In this document: piece by piece, positions 57,195 through 64,000 of the stretch | Position numbering within the stretch: position 1 is the first letter of the stretch | Layout of the letters: each line of letters starts with the position of its first letter | From: Chlorobiaceae bacterium | GTDB lineage: Bacteria > Bacteroidota > Chlorobiia > Chlorobiales > Chlorobiaceae | DNA length: 64,000 bases | Assembly: GCA_013334225.1 (NCBI GenBank) | Contig: JAAXXY010000004.1 | Location: forward strand, 62,001-126,000 | Reading direction: 5' to 3' | Program-made: the position numbers and the translations under genes | Notes under the pieces: generated by a model | Databases searched by the model: none | Told to the model about the DNA's origin: nothing | What the model saw: the letters and a program-made list of their open reading frames with translations, nothing else

Positions 57195-57530
57195 ATGGAA
57201 TTACAGAACCTTGAAATGCTTCGGATCTTTGTCGGCGAACAGACCCGTTACGGCCATCATCCGCTCTACGAAGAGATCGTGCGCGAAGCCCGCATGAAGG
57301 AACTGGCTGGAGCGACGGTGCTCAGGGGAGTGCTGTCGTACGGTCACGACCTGCTGATCAAAACCTCCAAAATCATTGAGTTCGGCACCAACCTTCCCAT
57401 GGTTGTCGAAATTGTCGATGAAGCCGAGAAGATCGACGGTTTTCTGCCGGTGCTCCAGCAGATGGTGCGCGATTCAGCCGGCCGCGTCATGATCACGCGT
57501 GAGCTTGTTCGTGCCGGTGTGATCGAATAG
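57195..57530 (+). CDS. DUF190 family protein next to the fluoride channel
   Basis: 111 aa from ATG 57195. Ferredoxin-like PII-type fold: LRIFVGEQTRYGHHPLYEEI, ELAGATVLRGVLSYG and LPMVVEIVDEAEKIDGFLP. DUF190 proteins are often encoded with CrcB/Fluc and are thought to modulate it; the mechanism is not known. Spacing of 7 bp to fluC and a terminator immediately after show that the two form an operon. Confidence 0.9.
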   Translation: MELQNLEMLRIFVGEQTRYGHHPLYEEIVREARMKELAGATVLRGVLSYGHDLLIKTSKIIEFGTNLPMVVEIVDEAEKIDGFLPVLQQMVRDSAGRVMITRELVRAGVIE

Positions 57531-57548
57531 GTCACGCCACACAATAAA

Positions 57549-57580
57549 AAAAGGGAAGCCTTCCGGCTCCCCTTTTCACG
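57549..57580. terminator. Bidirectional terminator between DUF190 gene and hemL
   Basis: AAAAGGGAAGCC (57549-57560) pairs with GGCTCCCCTTTT (57565-57576) around a 4-nt loop with one mismatch, with an A-run on one side and T-run on the other. It can serve both convergent genes. Confidence 0.8.
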
Positions 57581-57599
57581 ATGATCTTTTCCGCAGGCG

Positions 57600-58895
57600 T
57601 CACTGTCCTGATGCGACCAGTGCGTTGTAGTTCGCTTTGATGGTTTTTTCCAGGTCCTCGTCGGTATGCATGGAGCTGATGAACATCGCCTCGAACTGTG
57701 ACGGGGCGGTGTAGACGCCCTGGTCGAGCAGGGAGTGGAAGTATTTTGCATGCTTCTTCGTGTCCGCGGTAACGGCGCTCTTGTAGTCGACGACCGGTGT
57801 TTCGGTGAAGAAGAGGCAGGACATGGAACCGACGCGGTTCCGGACATAGTTCAGGCCGAGTTTCCTGAGGTTTTCGCTGAAACCTTCTTCGAGGATGACG
57901 GCTTTTCTTTCGAGTTCCGGGTAGGGGTTCTCTTCCATGAGAATTTTCAGTGTCTCGAGACCTGCTGTCAGAGCGAGCGGGTTTCCTGAAAGGGTTCCGG
58001 CCTGGTAGACGTCACCGAGAGGCGCGACGCGCTCCATGATCTTGCGTTTGCCGCCGAATGCGCCGACCGGAAGACCGCCGCCGATGATCTTGCCCATGGT
58101 GGTGAGGTCAGGCGTGATGCCGTAGAGTTCCTGAGCGCCGCCGAGGGCCACCCTGAATCCGCACATCACTTCGTCGAAAATAAGCACGATGCCTTCGCTG
58201 TCGCAGAGCTCGCGCAGGGCCGCGAGGAATTCAGGTTTTGCAGGTATCACACCGGTATTGCCGGCGACCGGCTCGATGATGATGGCTGCGATCTGGTCTC
58301 TGTTCTCGTTGACAAGGACTTTGACCGATTCAATGTCGTTGTAGGTTGCGTTCAGCGTATCGAGTGCGGTGCCTTTGGTAACTCCGGGGCTGTCGGGAGA
58401 GCCGAGTGTAAGGACGCCGGAGCCGGCTTTTATAAGGAAGCTGTCGCCATGGCCGTGGTAGCAGCCTTCGAATTTGATGATCTTGTCTCGGCCGGTGTAC
58501 CCTCTCGCAAGGCGGACAGCCGACATGGTGGCTTCGGTTCCGCTGTTGACCATGCGGACCATTTCAAGCGAAGGAACGATTTTGCAGAGCAGTTCGGCAA
58601 TCTCGATTTCCATCTCGATCGGTGTTCCGAAGCTTGTTCCGATGTTTTTCAGCGTATAATCCAGGGCAGCGGTAACTCTCGGATGCATGCTGCCGAGAAT
58701 GAACGGGCCCCAGGATCCGACATAATCGAGGTAGGTGTTGCCGTCAACATCGGTCAGGTATGCCCCTGATCCTTTTGCCATGTAGATGGGAGTGCCGCCT
58801 ACGGATTTGAATGCCCGCACCGGTGAATTTACGCCGCCGGGGATGGTCTTCTTTGCTTGTTCAAAGAGTTCAGCTGATCTGGTTAATTGAGGCAT
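57600..58895 (-). CDS. hemL: Glutamate-1-semialdehyde 2,1-aminomutase
   Basis: 431 aa. [20 protein letters not shown] opens the protein, [20 protein letters not shown] and [18 protein letters not shown] bind PLP, and the Lys is in [17 protein letters not shown]. It makes 5-aminolevulinate by the C5 route, feeding haem, bacteriochlorophyll and cobamides, a heavy demand in a green sulfur bacterium. Convergent with the fluC operon; recO lies upstream on the same strand. Confidence 0.96.
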   Translation of the reverse strand: MPQLTRSAELFEQAKKTIPGGVNSPVRAFKSVGGTPIYMAKGSGAYLTDVDGNTYLDYVGSWGPFILGSMHPRVTAALDYTLKNIGTSFGTPIEMEIEIAELLCKIVPSLEMVRMVNSGTEATMSAVRLARGYTGRDKIIKFEGCYHGHGDSFLIKAGSGVLTLGSPDSPGVTKGTALDTLNATYNDIESVKVLVNENRDQIAAIIIEPVAGNTGVIPAKPEFLAALRELCDSEGIVLIFDEVMCGFRVALGGAQELYGITPDLTTMGKIIGGGLPVGAFGGKRKIMERVAPLGDVYQAGTLSGNPLALTAGLETLKILMEENPYPELERKAVILEEGFSENLRKLGLNYVRNRVGSMSCLFFTETPVVDYKSAVTADTKKHAKYFHSLLDQGVYTAPSQFEAMFISSMHTDEDLEKTIKANYNALVASGQ

Positions 58896-58994
58896 GTCTC
58901 GGAATTCTGTTTAGTATTGGACAAGACGGAATAAGTGTAAATGAAATGTCTGTCAAGATAGAAATACTCCGGAAGATATAAAACCCTGCGCAGG

Positions 58995-59780
58995 CTATTT
59001 CCTCGAGATTTGTGACACAATGGCAAGGTTTTTGCGCCCGCCGGTATGTTCCAGGTGCCGGGAGCAGTAGTCCTGGAGCAGGTTCCAGAGTCGCTCGACA
59101 TCGTCATGGTCGGCCCGGATCATCTCGATTTCATGAACCGGTGCGGTTTCGAGTTTGCAAAGGAGGATGGCGGAGCTGAGCGGAAGAAGATGTTTTATGA
59201 CCGGGCTCGCCGCGGCAGCCCAGGGCAGGGCGAAACCGCCTGGGTTCATGACGAAATAGAGCCCGGAGGCCCTTCCTGCTTCGATTGCCTGTGGGATGTC
59301 CTCTCCGGTCAGAACGCACCGGCCGAGAGAGGGCTGAAATCCGAGCAGGGAGACGAAACGGAGCAGGAACCAGGCGTAAAGCAGATCGAAGTGCCGGTCC
59401 TTGCGGTAGAGCTGCTCGAGAGTTCCTGCCAGCAGTGAAAAAAGAGGCAGGTTTTTCTCGTCGTTTTCCGTGGTCTGCCGCACCATGTCGATGATCCGGT
59501 AAAGCACCGCGAAACGGAGCATGTCCGGCTCGGGAACCATAGGGCTTAAAACAAGGTTACCATCACTGGCAAGCTGCAGTTCGCGGTTGTTTTTTCTGTA
59601 GATCACCAGATCGATCACATTGCCGGCGTTGAAGAGTCCGGACAGTTTGTTTTTCGGGTTGCGCGCCCCTTTGACGATCACGGAGATTTTACCGAAATCC
59701 CGACTGTAGAGCGAGCAGATTTTTGACTGGTCGCGATACCTGATTTCTCTCAGCACCACGGCCCGGGTTTTGACGATCAC
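58995..59780 (-). CDS. recO: DNA repair protein RecO
   Basis: 261 aa. N-terminal OB fold: MIVKTRAVVLREIRYRDQSKI and ISVIVKGARNPKNKLSGLF; then the helical domain (LLYAWFLLRFVSLLGFQPSL) with a single-Cys residue of the zinc finger (RCVLTG) and PWAAAASPVIKHLL. Of the four Cys usual in the zinc site, only a subset is present. RecO loads RecA onto SSB-coated gaps. It is 99 bp upstream of hemL. Confidence 0.9.
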   Translation of the reverse strand: MIVKTRAVVLREIRYRDQSKICSLYSRDFGKISVIVKGARNPKNKLSGLFNAGNVIDLVIYRKNNRELQLASDGNLVLSPMVPEPDMLRFAVLYRIIDMVRQTTENDEKNLPLFSLLAGTLEQLYRKDRHFDLLYAWFLLRFVSLLGFQPSLGRCVLTGEDIPQAIEAGRASGLYFVMNPGGFALPWAAAASPVIKHLLPLSSAILLCKLETAPVHEIEMIRADHDDVERLWNLLQDYCSRHLEHTGGRKNLAIVSQISRK

Positions 59781-59985
59781 GATCCGGTTTTTTTATTTCT
59801 GGAAATATTAATTATATACGTTTGCTTTGCCCTTGCGCAAGCCTGACGGCTGTTTAAATCCTGTACATGAAAATACCGCCGGTCATCGTTCCGCGTTTCA
59901 GTTCCGGGCATGAGGTAACGGATGCATCAGGGTCTTTACCGAACAATAACAGACAGAAAGTTCTTAATCAAGGAGGAAAATAGAT

Positions 59986-60255
59986 ATGCCGACTTATCAT
60001 TACCGTTGTAAAAGCTGTGGAAACGAACTGGAAGTGTTTCAGAAAATGTCCGATAACGCTTTGACAACCTGTCCGAAATGTGAAAAGGAGACATTCGAGA
60101 GGGTTATCAGCGCCGAAGGCGGGTTTGTGCTCAAAGGGTCCGGTTTTTACGCGACCGATTACAACAAAGGGGGCAAAGCCCCGGCACCTTCGGAACCGAG
60201 CCCCTGCTCGTCAGGAACATGCCCGTCCGGGAGCTGTCCCATGTCCGGCAAGTGA
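59986..60255 (+). CDS. FmdB-family zinc-ribbon protein
   Basis: 89 aa, with a strong Shine-Dalgarno (AAGGAGG) before ATG 59986. The ribbon is [18 protein letters not shown] with [13 protein letters not shown] (two Cys pairs), then [18 protein letters not shown], the family signature, and a Cys-Ser-rich tail ([16 protein letters not shown]). The family is named after a formamidase regulator but the role is not known in most species. Flanked by a terminator at 60284. Confidence 0.88.
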   Translation: MPTYHYRCKSCGNELEVFQKMSDNALTTCPKCEKETFERVISAEGGFVLKGSGFYATDYNKGGKAPAPSEPSPCSSGTCPSGSCPMSGK

Positions 60256-60283
60256 TAAACGTTTTCCAGCTTTGTACTGAAAT

Positions 60284-60314
60284 GAAAAGCCTTCCTGCTC
60301 AGGGAAGGCTTTTC
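60284..60314. terminator. Bidirectional terminator after the zinc-ribbon gene
   Basis: A perfect 12-bp stem GAAAAGCCTTCC (60284-60295) with GGAAGGCTTTTC (60303-60314) around a 7-nt loop. It overlaps the last codons of the convergent OstA-like gene. Confidence 0.8.
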
Positions 60315-61336
60315 TGCCGTCTGAAGGGATTTTCGTTTTCCCTCCAGGCAAACTTCTGCAGATCTATGCCCCTGTCCTGCCAGAAGCGTTGCGGATAATG
60401 CTTTCCTTCCACGCTTCCCGTGACTTTCACCCGTTTCAGTTCGCCTTGGCTGAAGAACATACGGATCTCGTCACCGCTCGAATAGTTGATGCCGGACGGG
60501 CGATGGTTTTCATCATAGATGTGGTAAAGGATTTCTGCCTGGTCGGAAACGGTTATTCCCTTTATTTTCGATTCGTCATCGAGCAGGATCACCATTTTTT
60601 TTCCGCCGACCTGGTCGTACACGGCCGGAAGTTCCCCGGGGGCGCTTCCGGAGGCGAAAAACGTATTGCCTTCGACCTGGATACGGTCGATAGTCATGTT
60701 CTCCTTCGCTTTGCCGGACTCTTTCAGGTGCAGCACAACGATATCGCCGCTGATCTGCTGCCGGTCGTACCATGCGATGGCGTCCCCGTTGAGCCAAACC
60801 AGATTCGAGGCTTTGTTGAACACTGCCTGCTGACCTTTGGCGGACAGCGGTCTGTCGATCAGCCTGCCGCGGATGTTGCCGCTCAGCTCGCCTGTTTCCT
60901 TGTCCGGGTAGTACACGCCGCTGTCGCCGTAGATTTCGAAATTGCTGCTGCCTATTATGATATTGCCGCTCAGCACGATCCTTTTTTCCTGTCCGAAATC
61001 AGTCGCACGGTCACATCTGAGGCTCATGTTGTTGTGCCGGAAAAGCACGTTTCCCGATACAGTGTTGTAGCTTTCCCGTTCGCTCTGCTCTCCTTCGATG
61101 GTATCGGAGTGCTCGAGAATAATTTTCTTTTTTTCCGCTCCGAATGTATTATGGTTCACCGCCGTGGGCAGGATGAGCTGAAAAAGCAGGAGTCCGGCAG
61201 ATGCGAGCGGAACCGTCAGGGAGCGCAATCCTTTTCCGGAGAACCTGTTCCGGGGAAAACGGTTGATGCGGTCAATTGACCGGTGGCCGGAAGGGCGGCA
61301 TGGATTATTTGCGAGGTTGCCGGAAACTCTTTTCAT
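60299..61336 (-). CDS. OstA/LptA-like LPS transport protein
   Basis: 345 aa from ATG 61336 (an ATG at 61432 would put 32 residues in front and overlap the next divergent gene). A late hydrophobic segment (LASAGLLLFQLILPTAVN, about residues 42-60) serves as signal or anchor, unusually far in. The rest is OstA-type beta-jellyroll repeats (NVLFRHNNMSLRCDRATDFG, IIIGSSNFEIYGDSGVYYP) like the OstA_2 domain of Bacteroidota/Chlorobi proteins that bridge LPS in the periplasm. It would work with the KDO enzymes encoded elsewhere here. The long basic N-terminal region before the anchor is odd. Confidence 0.8.
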   Translation of the reverse strand: MKRVSGNLANNPCRPSGHRSIDRINRFPRNRFSGKGLRSLTVPLASAGLLLFQLILPTAVNHNTFGAEKKKIILEHSDTIEGEQSERESYNTVSGNVLFRHNNMSLRCDRATDFGQEKRIVLSGNIIIGSSNFEIYGDSGVYYPDKETGELSGNIRGRLIDRPLSAKGQQAVFNKASNLVWLNGDAIAWYDRQQISGDIVVLHLKESGKAKENMTIDRIQVEGNTFFASGSAPGELPAVYDQVGGKKMVILLDDESKIKGITVSDQAEILYHIYDENHRPSGINYSSGDEIRMFFSQGELKRVKVTGSVEGKHYPQRFWQDRGIDLQKFAWRENENPFRRQKSLP

Positions 61337-61412
61337 TGCTGAGGAAAATTGATTATGTCCCGGTAGATTGTTTTTTATGATGTAGATAATGTAAACAAAG
61401 CATGGTATTACT

Positions 61413-62522
61413 GTGAAAAAATTAGTTCTCACGGCGGGCAGCAGAGAAAGTGCGTTTCTGCTTGCACCTTTGTTCGATGCCCTTGAAAAGAGCGGGCATT
61501 ATTCCCCTTCGGCTGTTTTCGTAGCCGGAAAAGGCGCGGAGCCGGTAAACCCGGAACTCACTTCATGTTTCGGCATAGGAAATTCGTACAGGGTCGTTGA
61601 ACGTCCGGAAGGTTCCTCGGTCGTTCAGCTTGCGGAAACCATGAAGGAGATGGAAAAGATATTCGTCAGCGATCGACCCGCGTTTGTGCTGGCATGCGGC
61701 AGCGACGATGCCGCGCTTGCAGCGGCACTGGCCGGATCGAGGCTGGGCCTGCCGGTAGCTGCAGTCGATGCGGGCCTGCGCAGCTACGAGCGCTCGGATG
61801 CCGGGGAGGTCAACCGCATGCTGATCGATGCGATTGCCGAATTGCATTTCGTGAGCGAGCACAGCGGTGAGTACAACCTGATCAATGAAGGAATTTCCGA
61901 TGAAAAGGTTTTTTTCGCCGGCAGCCTGCTGATCGACTCCCTCGCCGCACTGATGCTGCGCTCAAGGCAGCAGGGCACTGCAAATGCACAGGCCCTTCAG
62001 CCGAAAAAATATGCAATGGTTCTGCTCGATCCTTCAGGCCGGTCCACCGGAAAGGACCATGCGGGGATGATGTTCGGCCTGCTGAAAGATATGTCGGCGA
62101 TAATCACCGTTCTTCTGCCTCTTGAAGCGGGACATCGGGAGCTTCTCAGGGCTCAGGGTGTTTACGAGTCGCTGGCCGGTATCGAAGAGCTGATGATGAT
62201 CGACCGCCCGGGTCCCGGCGAACTGCTGACCCTGCTTCGCGATTCGGTACTTCTGTTCACCGATATCGAGGAACTCCAGGCTGAATCGACCGTCATGAGC
62301 GTTCCCTGCCTCACCATGATGGATACCTCATCACGTCCATCGACTATCGAAATCGGTACCAACGTGCTTGTCGGGCGCGATGCAGAGGATATCCTTGACA
62401 GGATCGGGGAAATCCTGCATTCCGCTGCGCACGGGCACCATGCGAGCCGTTCGAAAATTCCTGAAAAATGGGACGGTGCAGCCGCATCACGTATTGTCGC
62501 AGTGCTCGACCGTGTGCTCTAA
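61413..62522 (+). CDS. UDP-GlcNAc 2-epimerase (WecB)-like protein, divergent
   Basis: 369 aa, GTG start. The GT-B-like fold of non-hydrolysing UDP-GlcNAc 2-epimerases is visible: KLVLTAGSRESAFLLAPL at the start, VAAVDAGLRSYERSDAGEVN (family H-V-E-A-G-L-R-S-x-x) and a C-terminal EELQAESTVMSVPCLTMMD, the place of S-G-G-x-Q-E-E. Key positions are changed: H-V-E-A is A-V-D-A, and the T-x-H-R-x-E-N segment with catalytic His is LLDPSGRSTGKD. It may use another sugar nucleotide or have lost activity. Divergent from the OstA-like gene. Confidence 0.8.
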   Translation: MKKLVLTAGSRESAFLLAPLFDALEKSGHYSPSAVFVAGKGAEPVNPELTSCFGIGNSYRVVERPEGSSVVQLAETMKEMEKIFVSDRPAFVLACGSDDAALAAALAGSRLGLPVAAVDAGLRSYERSDAGEVNRMLIDAIAELHFVSEHSGEYNLINEGISDEKVFFAGSLLIDSLAALMLRSRQQGTANAQALQPKKYAMVLLDPSGRSTGKDHAGMMFGLLKDMSAIITVLLPLEAGHRELLRAQGVYESLAGIEELMMIDRPGPGELLTLLRDSVLLFTDIEELQAESTVMSVPCLTMMDTSSRPSTIEIGTNVLVGRDAEDILDRIGEILHSAAHGHHASRSKIPEKWDGAAASRIVAVLDRVL

Positions 62523-62596
62523 GCGGTCATGAACGGGCAGGGTGCATCGGAGAACCGAAGTACCTTGCCGGCCGCTCACGTTCAGGCGGGGTGTCC

Positions 62597-63187
62597 TCAG
62601 AAAGTGTACCTGATACCCGCGAGAATGTTGCTGCTGCTCATCGAGTACCTGTTGCCGCTGTCGCTGGTGATATTCGAAGGCGAGAGATAACGGAACCCCA
62701 GATCGACGATGACCTTTTCCGAAGCCCTGAATCCGGCCCCGGCGCCAATCTGCCAGACGAATGTCGTATGGTTTTCCGATTTCACGTTGTCGTTCAGGAA
62801 AACATCGGCCACACCAAGACCTGCCATGACGTAAGGGGTTATCGCTGTACCTTTCATGTCGTAATCGACGTACCCGTTCGCCATGAAAGTCCGGAAATCG
62901 ACATTGCTGCCGTCATTGATCGCTTTTGCCCCAAGGAAGGTATCTACAAGGTTGTGCTGATAACCCAAGGCCGCTTCGATGCGGGTGAAATCGTTTTTCA
63001 GTCCGATCGCGCCAATCGCGGCGAAACCGTTCCTGAACGTTATGGCCCCCTTTATGTTATTCTGGTCCCAGTTGTTCATCAATCCGATTCCGGGTGTGAT
63101 GCTCAGATACGGATTGACCGTTGCACCGGTACAGGACGGAAACGAAATTGCCGCGGCAGTCAGCAGAAGAGTGATAACTTTTTTCAT
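62597..63187 (-). CDS. Outer-membrane beta-barrel protein (porin-like, OMP_b-brl)
   Basis: 196 aa with signal peptide (MKKVITLLLTAAAISFPSC; the SFPSC could be read as a lipobox but is weak). Alternating strands end in SSNILAGIRYTF with terminal Phe, the signal for BamA. AITPYVMAGLGVADVFL and WQIGAGAGFRASEKVIVDL resemble the eight-stranded OmpA/OmpX-like barrels. Function is unknown. It is preceded by a 540-bp stretch. Confidence 0.85.
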   Translation of the reverse strand: MKKVITLLLTAAAISFPSCTGATVNPYLSITPGIGLMNNWDQNNIKGAITFRNGFAAIGAIGLKNDFTRIEAALGYQHNLVDTFLGAKAINDGSNVDFRTFMANGYVDYDMKGTAITPYVMAGLGVADVFLNDNVKSENHTTFVWQIGAGAGFRASEKVIVDLGFRYLSPSNITSDSGNRYSMSSSNILAGIRYTF

Positions 63188-63728
63188 CTTCGTTGATGTT
63201 CAGGTGAGAAGGCCTGTATGGGTATCAGAGAGTGTTCTGTTAAAAAAAATCTGTTTAAAAAGTCCGGGATTTGCAAACAGTTCTTTTCCGGATGCATCCC
63301 CTGTCCGGCAGTATTTTTTAGATGAACTGTTGCGATAGTGTTGTAAAACAAATAATTATATATATTTCCGAGGTTGCGTCGCGGATTCGACGAGACTATG
63401 GTGCAGCATATTTCATCCTTCCCCATTCAGTTATGCAGTTCGCCCTGTTCAGTTTCCGGTACATCCCGTTGCCGGTTTCTGTAATGCAAATCCCTTCAGC
63501 GATCAACTTCCGGTCAGGTTTCATACGATGGTAAATTTCCCATCGTTCTATTCATACCTTCTTGGTCATATCAGACCTGAAGACAGGATTGACATAACCA
63601 TACTATCGAGACGTACCGGGCTGAATGTGTATTCTGATCGAGATTACCGGCATCACTTCCCGCCGAATCTGATCAGTATTTCTTTGCTGAGATAATTCAC
63701 TTTTTTTGAACGAACCCCATTCCCCGCT
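63188..63728. other. 541-bp intergenic stretch without a convincing gene
   Basis: AT-rich near 63240-63360 (likely promoter region of the barrel gene). On the minus strand a 60-codon frame near 63400-63560 includes ERWEIYHRMKPDRKLIAEG but has no good start and no clear family, so it is not called. No hairpin or repeat of note. Confidence 0.5.
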
Positions 63729-64000
63729 ATGTGTAAAAAAAATGACGTCCCCCCGGAAAATGAAAAACTGAAAAACGAAGAAAATCAGGAAGAAAAAAAG
63801 GAGCAAGGTACAGAAAAGCCAAAACAGCAGGAAACTCCACCACCTCCAGAAAATGAGGGGCAAAAAACGGAAACAGAGAAGCCTCAACAGCTCAATAAAG
63901 AACTTCCGAAGCAGCAAAAGGAAGAAGTGTGTTTGACAACGCTGGCAGATTGGCTGACAAAAAACCAGGCGGCCGCTTATATCGGTCGCTTTGAAAATGA
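63729..64000 (+). CDS. Lys/Glu/Pro-rich protein, N-terminal part (runs off the window)
   Basis: ATG 63729 opens a frame to the end of the window: 90 codons. Residues 8-66 are low-complexity and highly charged (ENEKLKNEENQEEKKEQGTE and blocks of PPPPEN), then a more ordered segment LTTLADWLTKNQAAAYIGRF begins. No signal peptide. The first residues MCKKND carry one Cys. I cannot name the family; the ordered part would follow outside the window. Coding is inferred from the open frame and a plausible ATG only. Confidence 0.5.
   Translation, partial: MCKKNDVPPENEKLKNEENQEEKKEQGTEKPKQQETPPPPENEGQKTETEKPQQLNKELPKQQKEEVCLTTLADWLTKNQAAAYIGRFEN

Noticed and set aside
63603..63917. Very hydrophobic minus-strand ORF
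   Set aside because: It is the antisense of the Lys/Glu-rich plus-strand gene; poly-Leu/Phe arises from poly-Lys/Glu codons.

Overview
The window reads as a chromosomal segment of a green sulfur bacterium (Chlorobiaceae, Chlorobium/Pelodictyon-like). This is inferred from gene content and protein style. It has a Bacteroidota/Chlorobi-type sdhCAB operon with a single five-helix-like cytochrome b subunit, aconitase next to ferrous-iron uptake genes, glutamate-1-semialdehyde aminomutase for tetrapyrroles, an OstA-like LPS transport protein, a half-length ClpB, few strong Shine-Dalgarno sites, and about 50 % GC. No rRNA, tRNA or CRISPR array was found.

Layout. 1-5.3 kb: end of a transaldolase gene, then an accessory stretch with a decayed REP-associated transposase containing its own REP palindrome, a decayed nuclease-like gene, a UPF0149/SEC-C protein, RlpA, a PagL-like deacylase and a secreted HEXXH peptidase. 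5.3-9.5 kb: cyclase-family hydrolase and sdhCAB. 9.5-12.5 kb: a second decayed patch (DUF2127, an ECF sigma fused to another remnant) and a c-type cytochrome lipoprotein. 12.1-15.1 kb: a Cys-rich exported protein and a TonB receptor carrying the CxxxM and HxM motifs of OprC-type copper receptors. 15.4-27.5 kb: CorC-like protein, lipoprotein, HIT protein, aconitase, feoAB, topA, amidase. 27.5-34.2 kb: a complete biotin regulon (BirA box, birA-bioB-bioF-bioG-bioC-bioD-bioA). 34.3-41.4 kb: acyl-CoA ligase, then an accessory island with a frameshifted Mrr endonuclease and a four-helix-bundle protein among phased 9-nt repeats, then a methyltransferase, Ppx, PrmA and a decayed NlpC/P60 gene. 41.4-46.2 kb: aspartokinase, purM, plsY, gpsA, sixA. 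46.2-51.2 kb: cytochrome b remnant, a secreted NPQPEPP-repeat protein, GH3 hydrolase, short ClpB, kdsA and a KdsC-like protein lacking its nucleophile. 51.2-64 kb: pyrE-tyrA-nadK and an unrecognised gene, ruvX, a SOUL lipoprotein, fluC-DUF190, hemL, recO, an FmdB-type zinc ribbon, an OstA-like protein, a WecB-like protein, a beta-barrel, and the start of a Lys/Glu/Pro-rich protein.

How it fits together. Core genes are intact and tightly packed, with several 4-bp overlaps and convergent overlaps. Broken genes (RAYT, nuclease-like, DUF2127, ECF sigma, Mrr, NlpC/P60, cytochrome b tail) are confined to accessory patches, so decay rather than sequencing error is the likelier cause. Envelope biogenesis (RlpA, PagL, amidase, KdsA, OstA-like, PlsY), central carbon metabolism (aconitase and succinate dehydrogenase/fumarate reductase, both steps of the reductive TCA cycle) and metal acquisition (FeoAB, the copper-type receptor) dominate. 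Functions come from motif recognition by eye; no database search was possible.
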